18,437 nucleotides of DNA from Christensenella sp. UBA1214 (GTDB taxonomy: Bacteria; Bacillota; Clostridia; Christensenellales; CAG-138): assembly GCA_002309375.1 (NCBI GenBank), contig DBXK01000002.1, positions 1 to 18,437 of the forward strand, given 5' to 3'. A model generated the notes under the pieces. The model was given only the letters and a program-made list of their open reading frames with translations, made no database searches and was not told the origin of the DNA. Of the stretch, positions 1 to 6,672 are shown one piece after another. Every line of letters starts with the position of its first letter. Within the stretch, counting starts at the first letter, position 1. The position numbers and the translations under genes were made by a program.

Positions 1-377
1 CGCTGGCTGTCGGAGAAGTATGCGGGAACGGTGATGACGGCGTCGGTCACTTTCTCGCCGAGGTAGGCTTCCGCATCCTGCTTCATTTTCTGAAGGATCA
101 TTGCGGAGATCTCCTGGGGAGTGTAGACCTTGCCTTCGATGGTGCGGCGGTAATCGCTGCCCATTTCACGCTTGATGGAGCTTACGGTGTTATCCGGGTT
201 GGTGATGGCCTGGCGCTTTGCGACCTGGCCGACGAGACGCTCGCTGCCCTTGAAAGCAACGACGGAAGGCGTGGTACGGGAGCCTTCGGGATTGGGGATA
301 ACAACGGGTTCGCCGCCTTCGAGAACGGCGACGCAGGAATTGGTGGTACCAAGGTCAATACCGATAATCTTAGACAT
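1..377 (-). CDS. dnaK: Chaperone DnaK (Hsp70), N-terminal part, cut by left window edge
   Basis: ATP-dependent Hsp70 chaperone of the cytoplasm; with GrpE and DnaJ it refolds client proteins. Only the first 125 codons are present, covering the start of the nucleotide-binding domain. Reading from the ATG at 375-377 the protein begins MSKIIGIDLGTTNSCVAV, the phosphate-1 loop diagnostic of Hsp70, followed by an EGSRTTPSVVAF-type stretch. Further on it reads VTDAVITVPAYF, the conserved strand before the truncation. An AGGAGG ribosome-binding site (387-392) precedes the start by 9 bases. It is the third gene of hrcA-grpE-dnaK, 85 bases after grpE, and should be under CIRCE/HrcA heat-shock control. 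The gene continues outside the window; dnaJ may follow but cannot be seen. Confidence 0.97.
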   Translation of the reverse strand, partial: MSKIIGIDLGTTNSCVAVLEGGEPVVIPNPEGSRTTPSVVAFKGSERLVGQVAKRQAITNPDNTVSSIKREMGSDYRRTIEGKVYTPQEISAMILQKMKQDAEAYLGEKVTDAVITVPAYFSDSQ

Positions 378-424
378 AGTTTTCAGCCTCCTAAAGCTTG
401 CTTTTTTTATTGTTTATCCGTGGA

Positions 425-442
425 CCCGGCGTTTTATCCGGG
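425..442 (-). other. Small hairpin in grpE-dnaK gap
   Basis: A 5-bp inverted repeat (CCCGG at 425-429, CCGGG at 438-442) with an 8-base loop lies in the 85-base spacer before dnaK. No T-run follows, so it is not a standard terminator. It may be an mRNA stability or processing element, or chance. Confidence 0.25.
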
Positions 443-462
443 ACAGATTTCGTGTTTTACGG

Positions 463-1098
463 TCAGGCCTTTACCTTGACCATTGTGTGGCGGATGATCT
501 TGCCCTTCACGCGGTAGCCCTTCTGGAGCACGGCGGTGATGGTGCCCGATTCCGCTTCGGATTCGGTATCCTGCATCACGGCTTCGTGAAGGTTCGGATC
601 GAACGCGCCTTCGGCTTCGACCTCCTCCATGCCGCATTTGTTGAGGCAGGCGATGAGCTGTTTGTTGATCTTCTCCATGCCCTCCGCGAAGGGAGTGCCG
701 TCGGAATTCGAAAGAGCCCTGTCGAAGTTGTCGAGCACGGGCAGCAGCGCCTTGATCGTTTCGCGGACGCCGTCGTCGATGCTCTCCGAGCGGATCGACT
801 GGTTGCGCTTCCTGAAATTCGCAAACTCCGCCTGGATGCGCTGCGCATCGAGGATCGCTTCATTCACGGATTTCTTCGAGGCTTCGATCTCGCCGCGCAT
901 GCGCTCGATCTCCGCTTTCGCCTGCTCGAATTCCTCTTTGGTGAGGGTCACGCTGCCGTCTTCCGCGGGAGTTTCGTCGAGGATGGCTTCCTCCGTTTTC
1001 GTTTCTTCTTCGGTCTTCTTTTCGTTTTCGGCTGCGGGAGCTTCCTGCGCCGGTTCCTGCTGCGCCTGGGTCTTGTTCTTTTCTTTGTTCTTTGCCAT
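463..1098 (-). CDS. grpE: Nucleotide exchange factor GrpE
   Basis: Cytoplasmic homodimer that releases ADP from DnaK and acts as a thermosensor in the Hsp70 cycle. The 211-residue protein has the family layout. Residues 1-50 form a low-complexity, Lys/Glu/Ala-rich disordered tail. A long charged coiled coil (about 52-110) follows and includes the AQRIQAEFANFRKRNQ-like segment typical of GrpE. The C-terminal beta-rich DnaK-contacting domain has NFDRAL, FDPNLHEAVM and VLQKGYRVKGKIIRHTMVKV. The length is slightly above the usual 180-200 because of the acidic tail. A GGGGAGG ribosome-binding site is at 1104-1110. It sits between hrcA (45 bases upstream) and dnaK and is presumably co-transcribed from the CIRCE promoter. 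Confidence 0.97.
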   Translation of the reverse strand: MAKNKEKNKTQAQQEPAQEAPAAENEKKTEEETKTEEAILDETPAEDGSVTLTKEEFEQAKAEIERMRGEIEASKKSVNEAILDAQRIQAEFANFRKRNQSIRSESIDDGVRETIKALLPVLDNFDRALSNSDGTPFAEGMEKINKQLIACLNKCGMEEVEAEGAFDPNLHEAVMQDTESEAESGTITAVLQKGYRVKGKIIRHTMVKVKA

Positions 1099-1143
1099 AA
1101 CTGCCTCCCCGCCCCGCGGTTTTGCCGCAAGGCGTAAGTTTTC

Positions 1144-2202
1144 TTATTCCTTCAATTCTTTATGCGATTCGCTGCCTTTGAGCATCTTGCTCAGCACGCT
1201 GCCGAGGCTTTCGCTCATGCATTTGAGCACCGCGACGACCTTGCTGTAATCCATCCTCGTCGGGCCGATAACGCCCATTGAGCCGACCTGCTCGCCGCCG
1301 ACGCTGTAGCTGACGGTAATGACCGAGCAATCCTTGAGCTCCGGGTTATCGTTCTCCGCGCCGATGCGGATCGTCATTTCAACGCCGTCCTCATTCGGGA
1401 GGACTTCCTTGAAGATCTCGCCCTTCTCGATCTCGGAAAGGAAGGATTTTGCCTTCGAAACATCGGCGTATTCGGGATAATCGAGCATATTCGCCGCGCC
1501 GACGACTTCGACGCTGCGCTTTGAAAGATCATCCGAGATGCCGCCGAGCATTTCCGCAACGGAATCCGCCTGCTCGCCGATCTCCTCGCGAAGGAGGGGC
1601 AAAAGCGTGCGGTGAACATCCGTGATCTTGTAGCCGGTCATGCGGTCATTCATCAGGTGGGTGATCTTATCGAGATCCTGCGCCGTGATGCCCGCCGGAA
1701 CAGTCAGCATCGTGCTCGAAGTCGAACCGGAGTTCGTAACAACGACCGCGAGCGCCGTCCCTTCCGTCACCGGGATCAGGCTGATATGCTTCAGCCTTGC
1801 GTTCTTCATCTTCGGGGACTGGACGACGGAGGTATAGTTCGTGATGCCGGAAAGCATCCTTGCCGTTTCTCTTATAACGTCGCCGACCTCGCTGACCCTC
1901 TGCTCGAGATGCCGCCTGATGTATTCGGATTCCTCGTCGGTGAGGCGCGCCCGGTCCATAATATTGCTGACGTAGAGCCTGTATGCTTTCTCGCTCGGCA
2001 CGCGCCCGGCGCTGGTATGCGGCTGTTCAAGGAATCCGAGCTCGGTAAGATCGCTCATCTCGTTGCGGATCGTTGCCGGGGAAAGCTCGATATCATCGCG
2101 CTTCGAAAGCGTTCTTGAACCTACGGGCGCAGCGGTGAGAATGTAATCGTCGACGATCGCGCGAAGGATATTCATTTTTCGCACGTCAAGGAGTTGTGTC
2201 AT
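1144..2202 (-). CDS. hrcA: Heat-inducible transcription repressor HrcA
   Basis: Dimeric repressor that binds CIRCE inverted repeats and shuts off class I heat-shock genes; in the known system its folding depends on GroEL. The 352-residue length matches the family. The N-terminal winged helix-turn-helix (about 1-80) contains the conserved PVGSRTLSKR, LSPATIRNEMSDLTELGFLEQPHTSAGR and VPSEKAYRLYV elements, written here as separate short motifs. The rest is the GAF-like dimerisation region, ending with VGSMGVIGPTRMDYSKVV, a strong HrcA signature. The start ATG at 2200-2202 has a GAAAGGA site at 2213-2219. As first gene of hrcA-grpE-dnaK, it lies directly downstream of the CIRCE at 2277-2303, so autorepression is expected. 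Confidence 0.97.
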   Translation of the reverse strand: MTQLLDVRKMNILRAIVDDYILTAAPVGSRTLSKRDDIELSPATIRNEMSDLTELGFLEQPHTSAGRVPSEKAYRLYVSNIMDRARLTDEESEYIRRHLEQRVSEVGDVIRETARMLSGITNYTSVVQSPKMKNARLKHISLIPVTEGTALAVVVTNSGSTSSTMLTVPAGITAQDLDKITHLMNDRMTGYKITDVHRTLLPLLREEIGEQADSVAEMLGGISDDLSKRSVEVVGAANMLDYPEYADVSKAKSFLSEIEKGEIFKEVLPNEDGVEMTIRIGAENDNPELKDCSVITVSYSVGGEQVGSMGVIGPTRMDYSKVVAVLKCMSESLGSVLSKMLKGSESHKELKE

Positions 2203-2276
2203 TTCCGATCCGTCCTTTCATCACCGCATTTTCGCAAACGGGCTTTTTCTAATTATAACCGCGCTTGCGTTTGTTA

Positions 2277-2303
2277 TTAGCACTCGTTCCTCTTGAGTGC
2301 TAA
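2277..2303 (-). promoter_or_regulatory. CIRCE operator (HrcA binding site)
   Basis: TTAGCACTC (2277-2285), nine bases, GAGTGCTAA (2295-2303) matches the CIRCE consensus with no mismatch. On the minus strand it covers about -3 to +24 relative to the start site predicted from the promoter at 2307-2335, so HrcA binding would block initiation of hrcA-grpE-dnaK. Confidence 0.97.
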
Positions 2304-2306
2304 CAC

Positions 2307-2335
2307 ATTTTAACGCATTTGCCGGTTTATGTCAA
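2307..2335 (-). promoter_or_regulatory. Sigma-A promoter of hrcA-grpE-dnaK
   Basis: On the minus strand, a consensus -35 TTGACA (2330-2335), a 17-base spacer and -10 TAAAAT (2307-2312, one mismatch). The predicted start is near 2300, inside CIRCE, giving a leader of about 98 bases. Confidence 0.9.
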
Positions 2336-2385
2336 TAGGTATCGGGAATGTGCAATAATATATTTTTATTTTGCTGTTTTTACGC

Positions 2386-2391
2386 TATAAT
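2386..2391 (+). promoter_or_regulatory. Candidate -10 box for the NrdG-like gene
   Basis: A consensus TATAAT lies 41 bases before the ATG at 2433 in an AT-rich stretch. The region 16-18 bases upstream is only T-rich and gives a poor -35 match, so the promoter is tentative. It is divergent from the hrcA promoter. Confidence 0.4.
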
Positions 2392-2405
2392 CAGGGAAGA
2401 AAAAA

Positions 2406-2422
2406 CGGCTTCCATGAAGCCG
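2406..2422 (+). other. Leader hairpin abutting the ribosome-binding site
   Basis: CGGCTTC (2406-2412), loop CAT, GAAGCCG (2416-2422) form a perfect 7-bp stem with a 3-base loop. The last stem base is the first G of the GGAGGA ribosome-binding site (2422-2427) of the radical SAM gene, so the fold could modulate ribosome access. Confidence 0.5.
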
Positions 2423-2432
2423 GAGGAGCCAT

Positions 2433-3125
2433 ATGGATATTAAGGGTTTCCAAAAACTGACGCTGCTCGATTATCCGGGCAAAGTCGCCTGCACCGTTTT
2501 CACGGGCGGCTGCAATTTCCGCTGCCCTTTCTGCCAGAATTCGGATCTTGTGATCAGCCCGCGGCTGACTCCGACGATCCCCGATGAAGAGATCCGCGCC
2601 TTTCTTCAAAAGCGTTCCGGTTTTCTCGACGGTATCTGCATCTCCGGCGGCGAGCCGCTGCTGCAGGAGGATCTGACGGATTTCATCGCGTACTGCCGCA
2701 GCCTCGGCCTGCTCGTCAAGCTCGACACGAACGGATTCCTTGCCGAAAGGCTCCGCACGATCGTTGAAAACAAGCTCGTCGACTGCATCGCGATGGATAT
2801 CAAGGCCTCGCCCGAAAACTACGGCAGGCTTGTCGGAATAAAGAATTTCGACGTTTCGCCGATCCTCGAAAGCGTGGAGCTCATCAGATCCGGCGGCGTT
2901 GCGCACGAATTCCGCACGACAGTCGTCGGCGATATGCATACCGAAGAGGATTTCGAGCGGATCGGCCGCTGGCTCGCCGGAGAGGAACGCTATTTCCTTC
3001 AAAAGTTCGTCGATTCCGGCGCGCTTATCGAGGGCGGGCACTCCCCCGCTTCCGATGACGAGATGCGCAGGTATCTTGCGATCGTGCAAAAAAACATCCC
3101 GAATGCAATGCTGCGCGGGATGTGA
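2433..3125 (+). CDS. Radical SAM activase, anaerobic ribonucleotide reductase activating protein-like (NrdG2/PflA type)
   Basis: Predicted glycyl-radical-enzyme activase: a 4Fe-4S cluster cleaves S-adenosylmethionine to install a glycyl radical on a partner. The 230-residue protein shows the radical SAM CxxxCxxC cluster motif (C27, C31, C34, in GGCNFRCPFCQN), the SAM-binding GGEP at 72-75 and a conserved LDTNG strand near 97-101. The opening GFQKLTLLDYPGKVACTVFT is characteristic of the NrdG2 subfamily, usually annotated as anaerobic ribonucleoside-triphosphate reductase activating protein. A GGAGGA site (2422-2427) precedes the ATG by five bases. No nrdD or other glycyl radical enzyme is in the window, so the substrate is unknown. 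The gene is monocistronic, with a terminator right after it. Confidence 0.88.
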   Translation: MDIKGFQKLTLLDYPGKVACTVFTGGCNFRCPFCQNSDLVISPRLTPTIPDEEIRAFLQKRSGFLDGICISGGEPLLQEDLTDFIAYCRSLGLLVKLDTNGFLAERLRTIVENKLVDCIAMDIKASPENYGRLVGIKNFDVSPILESVELIRSGGVAHEFRTTVVGDMHTEEDFERIGRWLAGEERYFLQKFVDSGALIEGGHSPASDDEMRRYLAIVQKNIPNAMLRGM

Positions 3126-3144
3126 TCTTTCGAACAGTATGCGG

Positions 3145-3170
3145 GAGCGGATCGTTTCGGTCCGCTCTTT
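3145..3170 (+). terminator. Terminator of the NrdG-like gene
   Basis: GAGCGGA (3145-3151) pairs with TCCGCTC (3161-3167), extended inward by a U-G and a C-G pair around a 5-base loop, then TTTCCTTT. It lies between two convergent genes. On the minus strand no T-run follows. Confidence 0.75.
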
Positions 3171-3173
3171 CCT

Positions 3174-3893
3174 TTAAATCGGCCTGATGTATTCGGCGAT
3201 GATCCCGGCGAGCGCATCCGCTTCCTTCGGCGAATATCGCGGCGAGATCGCAAGGGAAACGAAATCGTACTTCCCGGCGCTCCGGAAAGCCTTATAATCA
3301 TCGTAAACGCAGAAAGCGACCGTCGGCTCCTTTCCGTTTTTGCTTTCAAAAAGGGCCTGCGCGAACGATGAAAGACGGATCGCCTCGTACTCTCCGTTTT
3401 CGTTTTTGATCGCAAACGTGGGGATATCCGGCCTCGACTTCGGGTTCCGTACGTTTTCAAGGCGGTCGATCCAGCGGAAAGCGAGCGCAAAGAGCAGGTA
3501 ATTCGCTTCGTCGAGCTGTTCCATCCTGTAATATCTTTCGATATCGGCCCTCGCATCCGGTGCGAGCGGCAGCACGGAATTGAGCACGAAGCCCGGCCCC
3601 GGCTTCCCGATGCCGAGGTCGCTGTGGGCGTCGATATGCGTGATCGAAAACGGCGCGGTCAGTTCGCCTTTTTTCATCAGCTCATGCCAGAGCAAAAGTG
3701 CGCCGTCATGGGTCGGGAAGATCCTTCCGGTGATCGGATCGGTTTTTGAAAGGCCGCAGTTATCCTCTAAAAAACGGCGGACTTCCTCCGTTTCCCAAGG
3801 TTCATGGCCGGTAAGGGGCGGTCTCTCCCCAGGCGCCACAAGCTCGCAGCAATCGGCGAGGAAGAAATCGAGGTCGATATCGAGTACGCGCAT
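3174..3893 (-). CDS. UPF0489-like conserved protein with arginase/deacetylase-type metal motif
   Basis: Function unknown. The 239-residue protein begins MRVLDIDLDFF and has FPTHDG with H62 and D63, then HIDAHSD (H86, D88, H90, D92). From memory this fits the UPF0489 family (the C5orf22 family in eukaryotes). The DAHSD motif looks like the metal-binding DAHxD of the arginase/histone-deacetylase fold, so a metal-dependent hydrolase is an inference. The longer frame could start 7 codons upstream at 3912-3914. The start at 3891-3893 is preferred because AAAGGAGAG (3897-3905) sits just before it, inside that extra stretch. A TATAAT on the minus strand (3913-3918) with a poor -35 would give a leader of only about 13 bases. 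The stop lies next to the convergent gene's terminator. Confidence 0.7.
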   Translation of the reverse strand: MRVLDIDLDFFLADCCELVAPGERPPLTGHEPWETEEVRRFLEDNCGLSKTDPITGRIFPTHDGALLLWHELMKKGELTAPFSITHIDAHSDLGIGKPGPGFVLNSVLPLAPDARADIERYYRMEQLDEANYLLFALAFRWIDRLENVRNPKSRPDIPTFAIKNENGEYEAIRLSSFAQALFESKNGKEPTVAFCVYDDYKAFRSAGKYDFVSLAISPRYSPKEADALAGIIAEYIRPI

Positions 3894-3922
3894 AAGCTCT
3901 CCTTTCGTGTTCATTATAGCAT

Positions 3923-3960
3923 AAAAACGAAAAAACGGAAGCGGCCTGTTCGCCGCTCCC
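3923..3960 (-). terminator. Terminator of the NMT1-type lipoprotein gene
   Basis: GGAAGCGGC (3937-3945) pairs with GCCGCTCCC (3952-3960), nine pairs including one G-U, around a 6-base loop. On the minus strand it is followed by two T-runs (A-runs at 3923-3936). It lies 17 bases past the lipoprotein stop. Confidence 0.9.
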
Positions 3961-3977
3961 TTTTTGCCGCCATGGGA

Positions 3978-4985
3978 TCACTTCACGCCGAGCTCCTTCA
4001 CCGCTTCCTCCGCGAAGGAATTGTCGATCAGCTCTTTGAACGCGACGCGCTTTGCGAGCTCCCCGTTCGACGCCATGATGTCTTGCAGCCTTGTGAACGC
4101 ATCCTCCGTCATGATCGGCGTTTTCATCCAGGAATCCGTCTCGCGGTAGCTTTTCGCAACGAGCTCGAGCGTTTCAACGTCCGTATCCGGGAAGAAATCC
4201 TTCATCGCCTCCGCGATCTCGCGGTCGCTCGCCTTTTCAACGAAAAGCTGACCGCGATAGACCGCACGGACGAACGAGCGCACGAGCTCGGGATCGTTTC
4301 GGATCGTCTGCGGCATGGTCATAAAGGCCGTATAGGGAACTTCGCCCGATTCGAGGCCGATGTTCGCAAGGATAAAGCCGCTGCCAGCGCGCTCGAAAAG
4401 CGTTGCCGTGGGTTCAAAAAGCGTCACATAATCCCCCGTTCCGCCCTCGAAAGCGCCGGCCATGAGGTTGAACTGAACGTTGCTTATGACCTCAACGTCC
4501 TCTCCCGGGATCAGTCCGTGCTGTTTAAGGACGTAATTGAGCGTCATAAACGGCATCCCGCCCGGCCTGCCGCCGATCACCGACTTGCCGCGCAGATCCT
4601 CCCAGGAAAAGCCGTCCGTTTTTTCCCTTCCGATCAGGAAGGAACCGTCGCGCTTTGTGAGCTGGCCAACGACCATCGGGTGGTTCCTGTTCCCCTCGTT
4701 TACGACGTAAACTCCGGTTTCCGGGCCCATCAGGGCGAAATCGGCGTCGCCGGAGATCAGCGCGGTCATGCTTTTGTCGCTGCCGCCCCCAGTGATGATC
4801 GTCAGCTCGATCCCCTCCTCCTCGAAATAACCGAGGCCCGCCGCTGCATACAGCGGAGCATAGAAAACCGACCTTGTGACTTCGTTCAGCGTCACCTTTC
4901 TGAGTTCCCGCTTTCCTCCGCCGCAGCCGAACATGAACGGCACGATGCAGCAGACTGCAATAAAAAGAGCAAGTATTTTCTTCAT
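3978..4985 (-). CDS. ABC transporter substrate-binding lipoprotein, NMT1/THI5/SsuA-like
   Basis: Predicted extracellular solute receptor anchored by lipid on the outer face of the membrane. The 335-residue protein has a short basic N-terminus, a hydrophobic core and a lipobox-like FMFGC with the acylated cysteine at C21; Phe at -2 is unusual. The mature part follows the NMT1/THI5-like family pattern: VTLNEVTRSVFYAPLYAA, a GYFEEEGIELT segment, GGGSDKSMTALISGDADFALMG-type ligand-loop motifs, and a GGRPGGMPF stretch. Such proteins bind small organic ligands such as thiamine precursors, sulfonates or nitrate-like compounds; the ligand cannot be told here. No permease or ATPase gene is adjacent, so it is an orphan in this window. 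An AGGAGGT site precedes the ATG. A strong terminator follows. Confidence 0.88.
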   Translation of the reverse strand: MKKILALFIAVCCIVPFMFGCGGGKRELRKVTLNEVTRSVFYAPLYAAAGLGYFEEEGIELTIITGGGSDKSMTALISGDADFALMGPETGVYVVNEGNRNHPMVVGQLTKRDGSFLIGREKTDGFSWEDLRGKSVIGGRPGGMPFMTLNYVLKQHGLIPGEDVEVISNVQFNLMAGAFEGGTGDYVTLFEPTATLFERAGSGFILANIGLESGEVPYTAFMTMPQTIRNDPELVRSFVRAVYRGQLFVEKASDREIAEAMKDFFPDTDVETLELVAKSYRETDSWMKTPIMTEDAFTRLQDIMASNGELAKRVAFKELIDNSFAEEAVKELGVK

Positions 4986-5015
4986 TGAAAACCTCCTAAA
5001 GAACTACCTGCTCTA

Positions 5016-5044
5016 ATAATATTCAATTGGCGTTATTTTGTGAT
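5016..5044 (-). promoter_or_regulatory. Candidate promoter of the lipoprotein gene
   Basis: Minus-strand ATCACA (5039-5044, four of six -35 matches), a 17-base spacer and TATTAT (5016-5021). Moderate match. The -35 overlaps one copy of a 9-base direct repeat (5032-5040). Confidence 0.4.
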
Positions 5045-5060
5045 ATCCTGTGTTATTTTG
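5032..5060. repeat. Two 9-base direct repeats with a 20-base period
   Basis: GTTATTTTG occurs at 5032-5040 and 5052-5060. The distal copy overlaps the pgsA stop codon and the proximal copy touches the candidate -35 of the lipoprotein gene. Two-turn spacing suits a regulator site, but AT-rich repeats this short also occur by chance. Confidence 0.4.
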
Positions 5061-5613
5061 ACGAAGGCGAGTCTTCTATGCGGCCGTTGCCTTCTTTTCG
5101 GATAAAGGTCTTGATCCCGTAATGGAAGAAGGAAACGATCGAGATCACGATCGCAAGCCAGTACACCGAAAGATGGATGTACGGAGTCTCCCAGTATTTG
5201 TTGAGGTGACAGAACGTAAGCAGGATCGCAAGGCAGAAAAGCCCCGTCGCGATCTTTCCGAACCAGTCGGCATATACAACGACCTTGCGCGTATAGAGAT
5301 ATGCGCCGATAACGATCATCAGCACTTCCTTGCAGACGATCGCGATGAGGATGTACAGCGGGATCTCGCCGATATAGTAGAAACAGGCCAGAACCGCCAT
5401 CAGCATCAGCTTATCCGCAAGCGGATCGAGCACTTTGCCGAGGTTCGTTATCCAGTTATTGCGCCGTGCGAGATAGCCGTCGAGAATGTCCGTTCCAAAA
5501 GCCGCGATGTAGACGATCATGCACCAAAGATATTGCGATTTGGTGAAGAGGAAAATGAATGCGCCCACAAGAAGCAGTCTTATTCCGGAGAGAATGTTCG
5601 GAATGTTTTTCAT
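5053..5613 (-). CDS. pgsA: CDP-diacylglycerol--glycerol-3-phosphate 3-phosphatidyltransferase
   Basis: Integral membrane enzyme that makes phosphatidylglycerophosphate from CDP-diacylglycerol and glycerol-3-phosphate, the committed step to phosphatidylglycerol and cardiolipin. The 186-residue protein has the full CDP-alcohol phosphotransferase signature DGxxAR...GxxxDxxxD: D42, D45-G46, A49-R50, G59, D63 and D67. The N-terminal MKNIPNILSGIRLLL matches PgsA closely. About five to six hydrophobic segments follow, ending in a basic, hydrophilic C-terminus. The start has a CAGGAG site. It lies 80 bases after the peptidoglycan-binding gene on the same strand and may share its promoter; no convincing own promoter is seen. 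Another CDP-alcohol phosphatidyltransferase specificity is possible but less likely. Confidence 0.88.
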   Translation of the reverse strand: MKNIPNILSGIRLLLVGAFIFLFTKSQYLWCMIVYIAAFGTDILDGYLARRNNWITNLGKVLDPLADKLMLMAVLACFYYIGEIPLYILIAIVCKEVLMIVIGAYLYTRKVVVYADWFGKIATGLFCLAILLTFCHLNKYWETPYIHLSVYWLAIVISIVSFFHYGIKTFIRKEGNGRIEDSPSSK

Positions 5614-5693
5614 CTCTAACTCCTGTATTTTAAGGTCCGTATCCGCAGCGGACGCGAACCGCTTTTGACGCCTGCGCCGGATGCGCGGTTTTA

Positions 5694-6467
5694 TTATCTT
5701 CCGGCAGCTTTCATGATATTCGAATTATGCTCGACGTCCGGCAGTTTTCCGACGCCTGAAAGGCTGCCGCTGAAGAACACGCAGAAATGCCCGTCCATAC
5801 CGTTTGCATCGATCGCATCACTGCCGTGAGGCCAGCATTGAAGCGATGCGGCGATCTGTTCCCCGCCGATCTCGACTACGACGGGGCGCTTGAGGAAATT
5901 ATACTCCCCACCGCAGATATGCATAAAGACAGCAAGCTGATCCTCATCCGCGAGCTCCATCTCGGCATGATTCTCGCCGCCCGAAAAGACAACGCCGAAA
6001 GTTTCGCCGGTATAGCAGTCGGTGACGGTATAAACGCTTCCTTCTGCAAGCGAAGCTTTCACGCTGCTCCATTCATCAAGCCGGCCGGTCGCCTTCAGCC
6101 TTTGGGAATCGGGGCCCTTTGGTATATGGACGGAATCGGGAATACGCACCCGCGGTGCGCCGATCTCGAAAAGATACTTGAGCGTTTCCGGGCCGGTCCT
6201 TCCGTCCACGGCAAGGCCGTTGCCGTAATCACTCGAGCGCCTTTGAAAAGCCTTCACTGCATCCGCTGTCATTGCACGGTATGCGCCTGTCGGGCGGTAG
6301 CAAAGATATCCGAGGTCGCGAAGCCGAAGCTGGATGCGGGTTATCATGTCCCCCGTGTCACCGTCGCTGTAGATCTTGTCTGCCTCCGGCTCGGAAGCGC
6401 CGGAAGCGGCAAACGAAACCGCAAGCAGAACGAACGCCAGCAGGGCTGCGATCAATCGTTTTTTCAT
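5694..6467 (-). CDS. Secreted peptidoglycan-binding protein with conserved His/Cys C-terminal domain
   Basis: Predicted exported cell-wall protein of unknown activity, 257 residues. It has a Sec signal peptide (about 1-24, basic start, Leu/Ala core, probable cleavage in SFAASGASE) without a lipobox. A PG_binding_1 domain (about 36-100) follows, with GDTGDMITRIQLRLRDLGYL, the AVKAFQRRS helix and VDGRTGPETLKYLF. Residues about 145-257 form a second domain: GGENHAEMELAD, H214 in WPHG, GHFC with H227 and C229, and H247 near the end. From memory, the same pattern (HAD.EP, MPHG, GHFC.HF, H) recurs in many Firmicutes proteins after PG-binding domains; I know no assigned function. An AAGGAGG site precedes the start, and a strong promoter lies at 6508-6536. 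Confidence 0.8.
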   Translation of the reverse strand: MKKRLIAALLAFVLLAVSFAASGASEPEADKIYSDGDTGDMITRIQLRLRDLGYLCYRPTGAYRAMTADAVKAFQRRSSDYGNGLAVDGRTGPETLKYLFEIGAPRVRIPDSVHIPKGPDSQRLKATGRLDEWSSVKASLAEGSVYTVTDCYTGETFGVVFSGGENHAEMELADEDQLAVFMHICGGEYNFLKRPVVVEIGGEQIAASLQCWPHGSDAIDANGMDGHFCVFFSGSLSGVGKLPDVEHNSNIMKAAGR

Positions 6468-6507
6468 CGTAAAGGCCTCCTTCCCGATTGTTTTCCCTTA
6501 TCAGATT

Positions 6508-6536
6508 ATTATATCATATGCCGTCAGATTTTTCAA
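6508..6536 (-). promoter_or_regulatory. Sigma-A promoter of the peptidoglycan-binding gene
   Basis: Minus-strand TTGAAA (6531-6536), 17-base spacer, TATAAT (6508-6513). The expected start near 6501 gives a leader of about 33 bases. It may also drive pgsA. Confidence 0.85.
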
Positions 6537-6541
6537 CACGC

Positions 6542-6576
6542 AAAAAGGCTGTATGCATGAAATCCGATACAGCCTT
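6542..6576 (-). terminator. Terminator of htrA
   Basis: AAGGCTGTAT (6545-6554) pairs with ATACAGCCTT (6567-6576), a perfect 10-bp stem with a 12-base loop, followed on the minus strand by T5 (6542-6546). It lies about 97 bases past the htrA stop; the region 6577-6672 holds only small GC-rich inverted repeats. Confidence 0.85.
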
Positions 6577-6672
6577 CTGCGCCGCCTCCGGCAGCTGCCT
6601 TTGGCGGATTTATAAAGGAAGAAACCATACGATCTGCGCTGCGTCGGGGGATGACGCGGCGCCGGGAAAATG

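Noticed and set aside
172..1137. Plus-strand 321-codon open frame over dnaK/grpE
   Set aside because: It is antisense to two certain genes, has no family motif, and reflects strong third-position GC bias.
3804..4988. Plus-strand 394-codon open frame antisense to the lipoprotein gene
   Set aside because: Its composition is Arg/His-rich and repeats the complement of the real gene. No ribosome-binding site or domain is visible.
5633..5693. Possible terminator between the peptidoglycan-binding gene and pgsA
   Set aside because: Only imperfect GC-rich inverted repeats are present, with no T-run, so read-through into pgsA is more likely.
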